A program made the position numbers and the translations under genes. From NCBI RefSeq assembly GCF_900109355.1, contig NZ_FOBF01000003.1:248001-312000 (forward strand): a stretch of 64,000 nucleotides of DNA, given 5' to 3'. Each line of letters begins with the position of its first letter. The first letter of the stretch is position 1. Positions 31,773 through 40,691 of this stretch are shown here, in pieces. The DNA is from Nonomuraea pusilla (GTDB lineage: Bacteria; Actinomycetota; Actinomycetes; Streptosporangiales; Streptosporangiaceae). The notes under the pieces are model-generated. The model made no database searches. It had not been told where the DNA came from and worked only from the letters and a program-made list of their open reading frames with translations.

Positions 31773-34413
31773 GCCTTCTCCCCAGGATCGCCAGCACGGT
31801 GGCCACGGCGCCGGCGGCGCGGCGCTCGTCCAGGTCGCCTCCGCCGGACCGAGGCGCCGCCCGTACGCCGCCGGGCCCCGACGCCCGTACCCGCTCGCCG
31901 ATCGCGCGGCGTTCCGGCGCCGCGAACCCGGCGAACGTACGCCGCAGCAGCGGCAGCGCCTGCGTGAACTCCTCGCCCGTGAGACCCGTCAGCCAGCGGT
32001 CGACCAGGCCGAGCAGGCGCTGGTCGTGCACCAGCAGCAGCCCGCCCCCCGACAGGAACCCCTCGACCCAGGCCGCCACCCGCGCCGGCCCCTGCCCACG
32101 GGACGTCGCCCTGGACAGGCGGTCGGCGGCGTCGTCGAGTTCGCCGTCGTCGAGCAGGATCCGGGTCAGGCGGCCCTCGACGAGCCCGTGGAGGTCCTGC
32201 CGGTCGCACAGCCCGCGCAGCGTGGCGACCCACCGCTCCCGCCCGTCGCCCCCCAGCGCGCCCGCCCCGGCACGGCGTCCCTCCCCCGCGACAACCCGGC
32301 CCCCCGAGCCGGCCGGATCCGCCGACACGAGATCACCCCCCTGGGCAAGGCGCCCCCGGCGGTCTCCCTGGGTAAGGCCGTCCGGCGAGGCAGCGCCGTC
32401 CGGGGGCACGGGGGCGTCCGCCGGGGCCGCCGGGGCCGCCCGGCCCGCCCCCTCCACGGGCACAGCCCCATCCAGCGGGGCAGCCCCTCCCCGCGGGGCA
32501 GCCCGTCCCGGCCGGGCAGCCCGTCCCGGCGGGGCAGCGCCGTCCGGGGGCACGGGGGCGTCCGCCGTGGCAGGCGGGTCTGCTGGGGCGGTGCCGTGTT
32601 CTGGCCCGGGAGGCGACAGGAGGGCCACTGCGGTGTGGACGGCGTCGATGTGGGTCAGCAGGCGCGTCGCCGCCTCGTCGTCGAGGCCGGTCACGGCCAC
32701 CGGCAGGCCGACGCGGATGCGGTCGAGCATCGACTCGACGATCGCCGCCAGCCCTTCCGCCGAGGTGCCGCGCACGTCGCCGTACCGAAGGGCTCGCACC
32801 ATCGCGGGCAGCGCCGCCATCAGGCGGGTGACGTCGGTGTCGAGCGCCGCCTTGGCCGACAGCGCGGCCAGCACGCCGGGCAGCGCCTCGGGCAGGTGGG
32901 CCAGCAGGCAGTGCTCGACCAGCGCGGTGAGGTCGGCCAGCGCCGCCGTGCCCTCCGCCGCCAGCTCGGACGCGTGCTGAGCGGCCGCCGCCGCGACCGT
33001 TGTGCCCAGCGCGGCGCGTTCGACGAGCGTGAGGTCGTGCTGCGGCTCCCAGCGCAGCGTCCAGGTCTCCCTGAAGGTGCCCTTGCCGCGCGACTGCTCC
33101 GGCGTGCCCCAGCCGACGCCGAGCAGCCGCAGCCGGTGCAGCAGCTGGCTGCGGCCGAGGTCGAGGGGTTTGCGCAGGTCGAGCTGGAGCTCCCGGTCGA
33201 GCGCCTCTGGCTTGAGCCTGAGCCGCCGCTGCTGGTCGCGCAGGTCGCGCTGGAGCGGCACCATCGGCGTGCCGTCGCTGACGCGGCCGAGCCGGTCGCC
33301 GACGACCATGCGGCGCCTGATCAGCTCGACGGCGAGGTCGTCGCCCTCGCACAGGACGGCCCTGGCCGCCTCGGTGACCTCGCCCAGCCCGGCGAGCGGC
33401 CTGCCGCGCAGGGCGGCCAGGCCCTCCGCGAGGCGTACGGACTCGATGACGTGCGCCGACGAGACGGCGATGCCCTCGTCGCGCAGGGTGGCGGCGGCGT
33501 CGGTGAGCCACCGCTCCACGGGACGGTCGGGCGCGGCGAACAGATGGTGGTACCAGCCCGGCGAGGTGACGCCCGCGCCGTAGCCGCTGCGCGCGGCGAG
33601 CCTCCCGTACGTCCACGGCACCCAGGTCAGCTCGGCCTTGACCTTGGGCAGGCCGCGCAGCAGGGCGTTGTCGGCGGCGACCGGGGGCGGCGGGCCGGTC
33701 AGCGCGGGAACGTGCCACGCCCCGCACACCACCGCGACGCGCCGGAACCCCTCCTTCAGCGCGGCGCGGACGGTCCTGCGCATGTACGCCTCACGCCTGG
33801 CCTCGCCGGGACCCGGCTCGTACCCCTGCCTGACGGCGGCCATGGCCTCGGCGATCACCGCGAACGGGGTGTCGCCGCGGTGCTCGACGACGTCCTCCCA
33901 CCAGTGTTCAGGGTCGTCGTAGCCGGCGGCGCGGGCGAGCGCCCCGACCGGATCGCCGCCGGGCCCGGCGTCGCCCTGCCCACCAGGCCCGCTCCCGCCT
34001 CGCCCGCCCGGCGCGTGCTCGCCCCGCCCGGTCTCGTCGCGGCCGTCGGGTACGTCGTCGGCGGGCTCGGCCAGTGAGTGCGCCGCGGGCAGGTCGCAAA
34101 AGCGCGCCGGCACGCCCGCCTCGGCCGCGTACAGGAGGGCCTGCCACTCGGGCGAGAACACCGCGAACGGCCAGAAGGCGGCGCGTGCCGTGCGGCCCGG
34201 CCCGCCGGGCACGTGCGCCAGCAGCGCCACGGGCGGCTCCAGCTCGGGCGCGAGCCCGGCGAGCGCGTCGGCCTCGGGCGGCCCCTCGACGAGCACCAGG
34301 TCGGGACGGAGCCGCCCCAGCTCGGCCCGCACCGCGCGCGCCGACCCCGGCCCGTGGTGGCGCACCCCGAGCACGGCGACGTCCGCGCGGGACGTGACCC
34401 GGCCCGCGCTCAT
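31765..34413 (-). CDS. DUF5682-like protein, putative TraB/ChaN-type fold
   Basis: An 882-residue protein. The N-terminal domain (1-300) has AVLGVRHHGPGSARAV, LVLVEGPPEAD, PFAVFSPEWQAL and, near residue 230, VAVVCGAWHVPAL. The RHH...EGP...GAWH set resembles the TraB/ChaN/EreA-like superfamily, whose His/Glu residues form the active site; this is inference. The middle part is alpha-helical. A low-complexity Ala/Pro/Gly linker (about residues 600-710) encoded by a repeat array separates it from a C-terminal helical domain. I recognise the whole as the large protein found next to MoxR, vWA and SWIM genes in many bacteria (DUF5682). The ATG at 34413 overlaps the MoxR stop. Confidence 0.82.
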   Translation of the reverse strand: MSAGRVTSRADVAVLGVRHHGPGSARAVRAELGRLRPDLVLVEGPPEADALAGLAPELEPPVALLAHVPGGPGRTARAAFWPFAVFSPEWQALLYAAEAGVPARFCDLPAAHSLAEPADDVPDGRDETGRGEHAPGGRGGSGPGGQGDAGPGGDPVGALARAAGYDDPEHWWEDVVEHRGDTPFAVIAEAMAAVRQGYEPGPGEARREAYMRRTVRAALKEGFRRVAVVCGAWHVPALTGPPPPVAADNALLRGLPKVKAELTWVPWTYGRLAARSGYGAGVTSPGWYHHLFAAPDRPVERWLTDAAATLRDEGIAVSSAHVIESVRLAEGLAALRGRPLAGLGEVTEAARAVLCEGDDLAVELIRRRMVVGDRLGRVSDGTPMVPLQRDLRDQQRRLRLKPEALDRELQLDLRKPLDLGRSQLLHRLRLLGVGWGTPEQSRGKGTFRETWTLRWEPQHDLTLVERAALGTTVAAAAAQHASELAAEGTAALADLTALVEHCLLAHLPEALPGVLAALSAKAALDTDVTRLMAALPAMVRALRYGDVRGTSAEGLAAIVESMLDRIRVGLPVAVTGLDDEAATRLLTHIDAVHTAVALLSPPGPEHGTAPADPPATADAPVPPDGAAPPGRAARPGRAAPRGGAAPLDGAVPVEGAGRAAPAAPADAPVPPDGAASPDGLTQGDRRGRLAQGGDLVSADPAGSGGRVVAGEGRRAGAGALGGDGRERWVATLRGLCDRQDLHGLVEGRLTRILLDDGELDDAADRLSRATSRGQGPARVAAWVEGFLSGGGLLLVHDQRLLGLVDRWLTGLTGEEFTQALPLLRRTFAGFAAPERRAIGERVRASGPGGVRAAPRSGGGDLDERRAAGAVATVLAILGRRHD
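32380..32600. repeat. Repeat array encoding the Pro/Ala linker of the DUF5682-like protein
   Basis: GGGGCAGCCCGTCCCGGC-type units of about 18-21 bp recur between 32470 and 32540, flanked on both sides by two longer near-identical copies of GCGTCCGCCG(G/T)GGC...CCGTCCGGGGGCACGGGGGC. They encode repeats of APVPPDGAA/RAARPGRAAP. All units keep frame. Confidence 0.75.
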
Positions 34414-35474
34414 GACACCTCGCGGCAGGCTCGGTAGAAGTCGCGCCAGTCGCCCCGCTCGCGGACGACCGTCTCGAGGTACTCCCGCCACACCACCCGG
34501 TCGGACACCGGCTCCTGGACGACGGCGCCCACGATCCCGGCGGCGACGTCGGACGGCCGCAGCACCCCGTCGCCGAAGTGCGCGGCCAGCGCGATGCCGT
34601 TGGTGAGCACGGAGATGGCCTCGGCCGTGGACAGCGTGCCGCTCGGCGACTTGACCGTGGTGCGGCCGTCCTCGGTGACTCCCGCGCGCAGCTCGCGGAA
34701 GACCGTCACGACGCGGCGGATCTCGTCCATGCCGGTGACGGTCTCGGGCAGTTCGAGCGCGCGGCCGAGCTGGGCGACCCTGCGGGCGACGATCTCGACC
34801 TCCTCCTCGGCGGTGGCGGGCACCGGCAGCACGACCGTGTTGAACCGGCGGCGCAGCGCGCTGGACAGCTCGTTGACGCCCCGGTCGCGGTCGTTGGCGG
34901 TGGCGATCAGGTTGAAGCCGCGCTCGGCCTGCACCTCGCGGTTCAGCTCGGGGATCGGCAGGGTCTTCTCCGACAGCACCGTGATCAGGGCGTCCTGGAC
35001 GTCGGACGGCATGCGGGTCAGCTCCTCGACCCGGGCGACGCGCCCCTCCGCCATGGCGCGCATGACAGGGGACGGCGTGAGCGCGTCGACGGACGGCCCC
35101 TCGGCCAGCAGCCTGGCGTAGTTCCAGCCGTAGCGGACGGCCTCCTCGGCGGTGCCCGCCGTGCCCTGCACGAGCAGGGTCGAGTCGCCGCTGACGGCGG
35201 CGGCGAGGTGTTCGGACAGCCACGTCTTGGCCGTTCCGGGCACGCCGAGCAGGAGCAGGGCGCGGTCGGTGGCGAGCGTGGCCACGGCGACCTCGACGAC
35301 GCGGCGCGGCCCGATGTACTTGGGGCTGATCGCGTCGCCGTCGCCCAGGACGTACCGGGTGACGGCCCAGGGCGACAGCCGCCATCCCGGGGGTCTCGGC
35401 CGGTCGTCGTCCTTGGCCAGGAGGGCGAGCTCCTCGGCGTACTGGTCTTCCGCGTGCGGGCGCAGCACGGTCAT
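34410..35474 (-). CDS. MoxR-type AAA+ ATPase
   Basis: A 354-residue AAA+ protein of the MoxR/RavA clade. Walker A is GVPGTAKT (residues 77-84), Walker B region is GRVARVEELTRMPSDVQDAL (about 144-163, with the acidic pair in VEEL), sensor 1 is NLIATANDRDRG, and the arginine finger is in ELSSALRRRFNTVVLPV. The lid domain follows. MoxR ATPases cooperate with vWA proteins to assemble or remodel protein complexes. It overlaps both neighbours: its ATG lies in the DUF5691-like stop and its stop in the DUF5682-like ATG. Translational coupling therefore makes equimolar synthesis likely. Confidence 0.93.
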   Translation of the reverse strand: MTVLRPHAEDQYAEELALLAKDDDRPRPPGWRLSPWAVTRYVLGDGDAISPKYIGPRRVVEVAVATLATDRALLLLGVPGTAKTWLSEHLAAAVSGDSTLLVQGTAGTAEEAVRYGWNYARLLAEGPSVDALTPSPVMRAMAEGRVARVEELTRMPSDVQDALITVLSEKTLPIPELNREVQAERGFNLIATANDRDRGVNELSSALRRRFNTVVLPVPATAEEEVEIVARRVAQLGRALELPETVTGMDEIRRVVTVFRELRAGVTEDGRTTVKSPSGTLSTAEAISVLTNGIALAAHFGDGVLRPSDVAAGIVGAVVQEPVSDRVVWREYLETVVRERGDWRDFYRACREVS

Positions 35475-36841
35475 CGAAGCTCCTTCAGCATGTCGGCTCG
35501 GAACCGCAGCAGCGCGGCGACCCGCCGGACGGGTTCGACGGGCGAGTAGCTGAACACGAGCGGGTACAGCCCCGGGTCGATGCGCTCGCCCGCGAGCCTG
35601 ACCAGCTCGCCGAGGTTCCACGGCTGGTGGACGTTCACCTGGATGATCTTGCGGAGGACGGCCGTGGCGAGGCCCTCGCGCCACGGCGACGACACGCCGC
35701 CGAGCACCATGATCAATTGGCTGTCGAGGTCGTGCTTGTTCACGAAGGCGGCGGCGAGGTCCTGCTGCTCGGCGGGCGGCAGGGAGTCGAGCAGGTCGGC
35801 GATCGGGTCCCAGGCGAACATCGCGCGGGCCCACTCCGGATCCCTCTGCAGCACGGCGCCGCGCACCCACGCGGCCTTGATCTCGGAGTCCCATTCGGGG
35901 ATGCGCATCGCGAGCAGCTCGGCCGGCGGGCGCGCCCAGACGCCCAGCGGGGCGCGCGCGACGACCTGCTGCAGCCACCACGCCCGCTCCCCGATGCCGC
36001 GCGGCGGCTTGGCCCTGACGCCGTCGCGCTCCATGCCGCGGTCGCAGGCCTCCGGCGGCTCCACCGCGATGACGTTCCCCTCGACGGACACGCAGGCCAG
36101 GGCCCGCTCGGCCATCCTGCGGGCCAGGCGTGAGGCGGGCAGGCGGGTGAGCAGGTTCGCGGCGGCCTGGCGCACCTCCCTGCGGCGGTCGTCGAGCACC
36201 GACTCGAGGAACGGCTCGTCGGCCATGCTCAGGCCGTCGGCCAGCACCTCGACGAAGCGGGCGCGGTCGTCGGGCGTCTCGCGCTCCCAGCCGCCGCGCA
36301 GCAGCTCCCTGGCGCGCGCGGGGTCGGCGGCGCGCAGCCCGCGCAGGTGGGCGAGCCGGTCGGCGGCGCCGCCCAGCTCCCAGGTCTCGCCGGTGGGCTC
36401 CTCCAGGAGGTACGCCCACTCGGGATTGCGCCCGGCGAGCCACCGGCCGCGCCGCCCTGCCAGCACGCCGAGGTGCTCGCGGATCGAGCGGTCGCGCCTG
36501 CCGCGTTCGAGCAGCTCGGGCAGTACGAACGGCGGCACCCTCCGCCCCGTCGCCGCCGCGGCGGCCAGCCACTCGGGCAGCAGCCTGCCGTGATCACCGC
36601 TCAGAATGCCGACCAGCCGCTCGGCCGCCCGCCTGGAGACGGCGGGCCGCTCCTCCAGGGGCGCGGCCTCCCGAGCCCCGTCAGGCCGCCCCTGGTCAGG
36701 TGCGGGATCGGTGGCGACGGCGGGGCGCTGCCCCGCGCGCCGCCGCACCACCTCGACCGCGGCGTCGGCCAGCAGATCTCCCCGGTACGGCCTCCTGGCG
36801 GTGCCGACCAGCGCCGTGGACGCGAGGTCCTCCCAGCTCAT
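35471..36841 (-). CDS. DUF5691-like alpha-helical repeat protein
   Basis: A 456-residue protein, almost entirely alpha-helical, starting WEDLASTALVGTARRP, which is the recognisable start of this family. Successive helical pairs such as EPFLESVLDDRRREVRQAAA, then LLTRLPASRLARRMAERA, look like HEAT/Armadillo-type repeats, so a scaffold or substrate-adaptor role is plausible (inference). No catalytic motif is visible. It is always found, as here, beside a MoxR gene, and its stop overlaps the MoxR start. It begins 28 bp after the SWIM gene. The function is unknown. Confidence 0.82.
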   Translation of the reverse strand: MSWEDLASTALVGTARRPYRGDLLADAAVEVVRRRAGQRPAVATDPAPDQGRPDGAREAAPLEERPAVSRRAAERLVGILSGDHGRLLPEWLAAAAATGRRVPPFVLPELLERGRRDRSIREHLGVLAGRRGRWLAGRNPEWAYLLEEPTGETWELGGAADRLAHLRGLRAADPARARELLRGGWERETPDDRARFVEVLADGLSMADEPFLESVLDDRRREVRQAAANLLTRLPASRLARRMAERALACVSVEGNVIAVEPPEACDRGMERDGVRAKPPRGIGERAWWLQQVVARAPLGVWARPPAELLAMRIPEWDSEIKAAWVRGAVLQRDPEWARAMFAWDPIADLLDSLPPAEQQDLAAAFVNKHDLDSQLIMVLGGVSSPWREGLATAVLRKIIQVNVHQPWNLGELVRLAGERIDPGLYPLVFSYSPVEPVRRVAALLRFRADMLKELR

Positions 36842-36869
36842 CTCGTCGCCCCTTCCCTCGTGCGCGGCC

Positions 36870-38300
36870 TCACAGGGTCACCACCGTGCCGTCGTCGTCC
36901 CAGGTGGTCAGGGGGCGCAGGCCGAGAGGGGTCCATTCGGCGGCCACCGTGAGCGGGCGGCCGCCGGAGACGGCGATCAGCCGCCACGGGTCGCGGGCCC
37001 GGGGGTGCAGCGGGAGGCCGCCCAGCGCGGCCCGCTCCGGCACGACCCCGGACAGGACGAGCGGCCACGAGTCGGTCCACGGATCGCCGGCCAGCGCCTC
37101 GGCCACCTCGTCGAGAGCCGCGTCGACGCCGAGCCCGGGCGGCGGCCCCTGCGCGGGTGCGGCGGCGCCCGGCTCCTCAACGGGCTGGTGGCGGGTGGCG
37201 ACGAGGGCGCGCAGGGGCGCCGCCCCCGGGTAGAAGGCGAGGCCGGCGTCGACGGTCGTGCCCGTGACGAGGGACGCGTCGAGCTCCTGGCCCGGCGCGG
37301 CGAACGACAGCACCAGCGCGGGCCGCCCGGTCTGCCTGCCGCGCAGCCAGACCCGCCGCGAGGCGAGGCGGTCCTGCTCCTCGTCGCGCCTGCCGATGAC
37401 GTCCCACAGGTCGCGGACCACGGGCCCGGCGAGCACCTCCTCCCGCGCCACGGGGAACCCGCAGCGGCTCAGGACCGTCCTGGCCAGCGGGGCGGGCAGC
37501 TCGGCGCGCCGCCTGTAGGCGACGGCGAGGAGGTCGAGCAGGGCGTACTCCTCCAGGAGGCGTTGGGGCCAGCCGGGCTCGGACCGGACCCCGGCCAGGC
37601 GGGAGACGACGCCCGCGACGCCGGGCGCCTGGGCGTCGACCAGGCGTTTGGCCAGGCCGTCCCAGTCGTGCTCCGCCGTGGACGCGAGCCCCTGGCGCAC
37701 CTGGTCGGCCAGCCACCGCTCCAGCTCGGCGAGCCCCGCGGCCACCCGCCCGTGCCGCGCGGACTCGCCCCCGGCTCGCCCCCGCGGCCCGCCCGGCTGG
37801 GAGGTGACCGGCCGCGGGGCCCGTGCGGGCTCGGACGGGACGCCGGCCCCCGTGGCGGCGTCGCGCCGGAGCCCGGGGCCCTGGCCGGTGGCCGGTTCTC
37901 CCTGCCCGCCGGCCGCCTCCGGCCCGGCGGCCCGGGAGGACCGGGCCGCCGGGCCGGAGGCGGGTGTGAGGCGCTTCTCCGCCCACTCCGGCGCGTACGG
38001 CGCCTCAGGAACCCCGCCCGACGACCACAGGAGCAGCAGCCCGAGGACGTGCTCGCACGGGGACTCGCGCCCGGGGCAGGTGCACTGGTACGCGGGCTCG
38101 CCCAGGTGGACGCACGCCTGGTAGCGCCCGGACGAGCCGCCCAGGCACTCCCCGAACACGACCCCGCCCGCGGCGCCGTGGCCCGCCCGCAGCCCGTACG
38201 CCACCCACCGGCCGGGCGCGGCGACGACCTGCGCGGCGTTCCTGGACGGCGCGTCGGGGGCGAGGGCGAGCACCTGCTCGCGGCTCCACCGTTCGATCAC
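36870..38300 (-). CDS. SWIM zinc-finger protein, first gene of the MoxR operon
   Basis: About 476 residues. The conserved start WSREQVLALAPDAPS leads to a SWIM finger, C73-x-C75-x6-C82-x-H84 in YQCTCPGRESPCEHVLG. SWIM domains bind zinc and mediate DNA or protein contacts. A Pro/Gly/Ala-rich linker (about 105-175) joins it to a helical and beta C-terminal region ending LTTWDDDGTVVTL. I chose GTG 38300 because homologues, as I recall, begin just before the WSREQVLALAPD motif. An ATG at 38330 is in frame and also possible; neither has a clear ribosome site. It leads the five-gene operon and is divergent from a sugar-binding protein gene. Confidence 0.85.
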   Translation of the reverse strand: MIERWSREQVLALAPDAPSRNAAQVVAAPGRWVAYGLRAGHGAAGGVVFGECLGGSSGRYQACVHLGEPAYQCTCPGRESPCEHVLGLLLLWSSGGVPEAPYAPEWAEKRLTPASGPAARSSRAAGPEAAGGQGEPATGQGPGLRRDAATGAGVPSEPARAPRPVTSQPGGPRGRAGGESARHGRVAAGLAELERWLADQVRQGLASTAEHDWDGLAKRLVDAQAPGVAGVVSRLAGVRSEPGWPQRLLEEYALLDLLAVAYRRRAELPAPLARTVLSRCGFPVAREEVLAGPVVRDLWDVIGRRDEEQDRLASRRVWLRGRQTGRPALVLSFAAPGQELDASLVTGTTVDAGLAFYPGAAPLRALVATRHQPVEEPGAAAPAQGPPPGLGVDAALDEVAEALAGDPWTDSWPLVLSGVVPERAALGGLPLHPRARDPWRLIAVSGGRPLTVAAEWTPLGLRPLTTWDDDGTVVTL

Positions 38301-38416
38301 CCGACGGACAGTAGCGAGCCGGACCGACATTTCCCGAGGGTCTGGCGCCGGAGCCAAGGCGCGTCTATTGTATTCAAAACTCATTATGCAGGACATGACA
38401 TAGCACAGGATGCGAT

Positions 38417-39724
38417 GTGAAGACAACCCATGTCATCGCCGCGCTGACCGCCGGTCTGACGCTCAGCGCATGTGCCACGGGCGGGGCCCCGGCCAAGGAG
38501 GCCCCGAAGCTCGCGCAGCCCTCGGCGGCAGCGAAACTGTCCGGAAAAATCGAGATCTGGTCCTGGGACGTCGCCGCGAAAGCACTCCAGCGGCTGGCCC
38601 CCGAGTTCGAGAAGGAGCACCCCGGCGTCGAGGTCGACGTCCGCGACATCGGCTACGACAACGCCTACGACAAGATCACCGTCGGCCTGAAGTCAGGTTC
38701 CGGCCTGCCCGACGTCATCACCCTGGAGGACACCGCCATCGCGGGCTATGCCGAGAACTTCCCCGGCGGCCTGGTGGACCTCACCCCCGTCGCCGCGAAG
38801 TACAAGGCCGACTTCGACCCCGCCAAGTGGGCCGCAGCCTCCAACGCCAAGGGCCTGTACGCGCTCCCCTGGGACTCCGCCCCCGTCGGCCTGTTCTACC
38901 GGCGCGACTACTTCCAGCAGGCAGGCGTCGACCCGGAGTCCGTCGCGACCTGGGACGACCTGGTCAAGGCCGGCGAGAAGATCAAGCAGGCGACCGGCAA
39001 GCGGCTGTTCGTGTCCGACCTGACGAACCCCGCCGCCTTCACCACCCTCCTCCAGCAGCTCGGCCAGGGGTACGTCAAGAACGGCGAGGTCGCGGTGGCA
39101 AGCCCTGCCGCCGTCCGCGCGCTCACCCTGCTCAAGACCCTCAAGGACAAGGACCTCCTGCAGAACGAGAAGGGCTGGGACGGCCGCGTCAGCGCCACCA
39201 AGCAGGGCAAGGCCGCCACCCAGCCCACCGCCGCCTGGTGGACCGGCACCCTCACCGGCGAGATGCCGGAGCTGTCGGGCAAGTTCGGCGTCATCCCGCT
39301 GCCCGCCTTCGACCCGGGCGGCGCCCGCACCTCCGCCAACGGCGGCTCCGCCCTGTCGATCACCGCGCAGACGCGGAACCAGGACCTGGCCTGGGCGTTC
39401 ATGGAATGGCTCCTGGCCGGCAAGGACCGCCAGGTGTCGATGATGCGGACCGAGTCGCTGTTCCCCGCCTACCTGCCGGCGCTGGCCGACCCGTACTTCG
39501 ACGAGCCGCAGCCGTACTTCGGCGGGCAGAAGGTGAACCGGCTCTTCGCCGACCAGGTCCGCCACATCCCGCCCGTGGAGCTGAGCGGCGACGACAAGCA
39601 GGCGGAGGAGCTGCTGAAGAAGGCGGTGCCCGGCGTGCTGCTGAACGGCGCCGACCCCAGGACGGCGCTGGACGAGGCCGCGCGGCAGCTCGCCGCGGCG
39701 ACCGAGCGCAAGGTGGCCTCATGA
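38417..39724 (+). CDS. Sugar ABC transporter solute-binding lipoprotein (second system)
   Basis: A 435-residue family-1 binding protein. The signal peptide ends in the lipobox LTLSACAT (Cys about 19). IEIWSWDVAAKALQRLAPEF and PGVEVDVRDIGYDNAYDKIT open the first lobe, and GLYALPWDSAPVGLFYRRDYF and PTAAWWTGTLTGEMPEL mark the cleft region. The class includes binding proteins for chito-, cello- and other oligosaccharides; the ligand cannot be named. GTG start with AGGA upstream. The A+T-rich 38365-38400 stretch, unusual for this genome, probably holds the promoter. No regulator or glycosidase lies beside the operon, so its inducer is unknown. Confidence 0.92.
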   Translation: MKTTHVIAALTAGLTLSACATGGAPAKEAPKLAQPSAAAKLSGKIEIWSWDVAAKALQRLAPEFEKEHPGVEVDVRDIGYDNAYDKITVGLKSGSGLPDVITLEDTAIAGYAENFPGGLVDLTPVAAKYKADFDPAKWAAASNAKGLYALPWDSAPVGLFYRRDYFQQAGVDPESVATWDDLVKAGEKIKQATGKRLFVSDLTNPAAFTTLLQQLGQGYVKNGEVAVASPAAVRALTLLKTLKDKDLLQNEKGWDGRVSATKQGKAATQPTAAWWTGTLTGEMPELSGKFGVIPLPAFDPGGARTSANGGSALSITAQTRNQDLAWAFMEWLLAGKDRQVSMMRTESLFPAYLPALADPYFDEPQPYFGGQKVNRLFADQVRHIPPVELSGDDKQAEELLKKAVPGVLLNGADPRTALDEAARQLAAATERKVAS

Positions 39725-39727
39725 CCG

Positions 39728-39791
39728 GCCTCCCCGCGGCCCCCGCCGGGACCGCCCGGCCCGGAGGGTTCACCCCCTCCGGCGGGGAGGC
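39728..39791 (+). promoter_or_regulatory. Intercistronic stem-loop that pairs with the ribosome site of the next gene
   Basis: GCCTCCCCGC (39728-39737) is the exact complement of GCGGGGAGGC (39782-39791). The right arm contains GGGGAGG, the ribosome site for the permease GTG at 39795. A smaller hairpin GGAGGG/CCCTCC (39763-39780) is nested inside. The structure would protect the upstream binding-protein mRNA and lower translation of the permeases. Confidence 0.75.
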
Positions 39792-39794
39792 GAC

Positions 39795-40691
39795 GTGACG
39801 GCCGCCCACAGCGCTCCCGTCGCCGCCCCGGCCGTCGGGCCGCGGGCCCCGGCGGCCTGGCGCAGGCGGACCGTCCCGTGGGTGTTCGCCGGGCCCGCGG
39901 CGGCCCTGCTCGGGCTGTTCTTCGCCTACCCGCTGGCCGCGTCCCTGCTGCAGAGCCTGCAGACGGAGGACGGCGGGCTCGGGTTCGGCCACTACGCCAG
40001 GCTGGCCGGCGACCCGTCGTTCCTGCGGTCTCTGCTGAACGCGGGCCTGATCCTGGTCGTCCAGGTGCCCGTCATGATCGGCGTGGCCACGGTGCTCGCG
40101 TACGCGCTCAACCAGTCGTGGCTGCGCTTCCGCGCGACGCTGCGCGCCGCCTACTTCCTGCCCGCCGTGACGACGCTGGTGGCGTACGCGGTGGTGTTCC
40201 GCGTGCTGCTGCGTACCGAGGGCGGCGCGGTGAACCAGGTGCTCGGGACGCAGGTGGACTGGCTGAACGACCCGTTCTGGGCGCGGGTGGCGCTGATCGG
40301 CTCGATCACCTGGCGGTGGGCGGGCTACAACGCGGTCATCCTGCTGGCCGGGCTCCAGGCGATCGGCCGTGAGCAGCACGAGGCCGCCGCGATCGACGGC
40401 GCGGGCCCGCTGACGGCGTTCACCCGGGTGATCCTGCCGCAGCTCAAGCCGGTGCTGCTGTTCTGCTCGATCACCTCCACCATCGGGACGCTCCAGCTCT
40501 TCGACGAGCCGATGGTGCTGACCGGCGGCGGCCCCGGCGACGCCACGCTGACGCCGATCCTCTACCTGTACCAGGTGGGCTTCCGGCAGTTCGACTTCGG
40601 CTACGCGGCGGCCATCGCGTGGGCCGTGGTGGTGCTCATCGGCGGCCTGTCGTGGCTGCAGTTCCGCTACGTGGGGAGGGAGCGCGCGTGA
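39795..40691 (+). CDS. Sugar ABC transporter permease (MalF type, second system)
   Basis: A 298-residue, six-span permease. The EAA loop HEAAAIDGAGPLTAFTRVIL lies near residue 200, and the segment LFDEPMVLTGGGPGDATLT is typical of the MalF/UgpA group. GTG 39795 is only 4 bases after GGGGAGG, which is embedded in the right arm of a strong stem-loop. Its stop overlaps the next permease start (GTGA). No ATPase gene follows, so it needs a shared ATPase such as MsiK. Confidence 0.92.
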   Translation: MTAAHSAPVAAPAVGPRAPAAWRRRTVPWVFAGPAAALLGLFFAYPLAASLLQSLQTEDGGLGFGHYARLAGDPSFLRSLLNAGLILVVQVPVMIGVATVLAYALNQSWLRFRATLRAAYFLPAVTTLVAYAVVFRVLLRTEGGAVNQVLGTQVDWLNDPFWARVALIGSITWRWAGYNAVILLAGLQAIGREQHEAAAIDGAGPLTAFTRVILPQLKPVLLFCSITSTIGTLQLFDEPMVLTGGGPGDATLTPILYLYQVGFRQFDFGYAAAIAWAVVVLIGGLSWLQFRYVGRERA

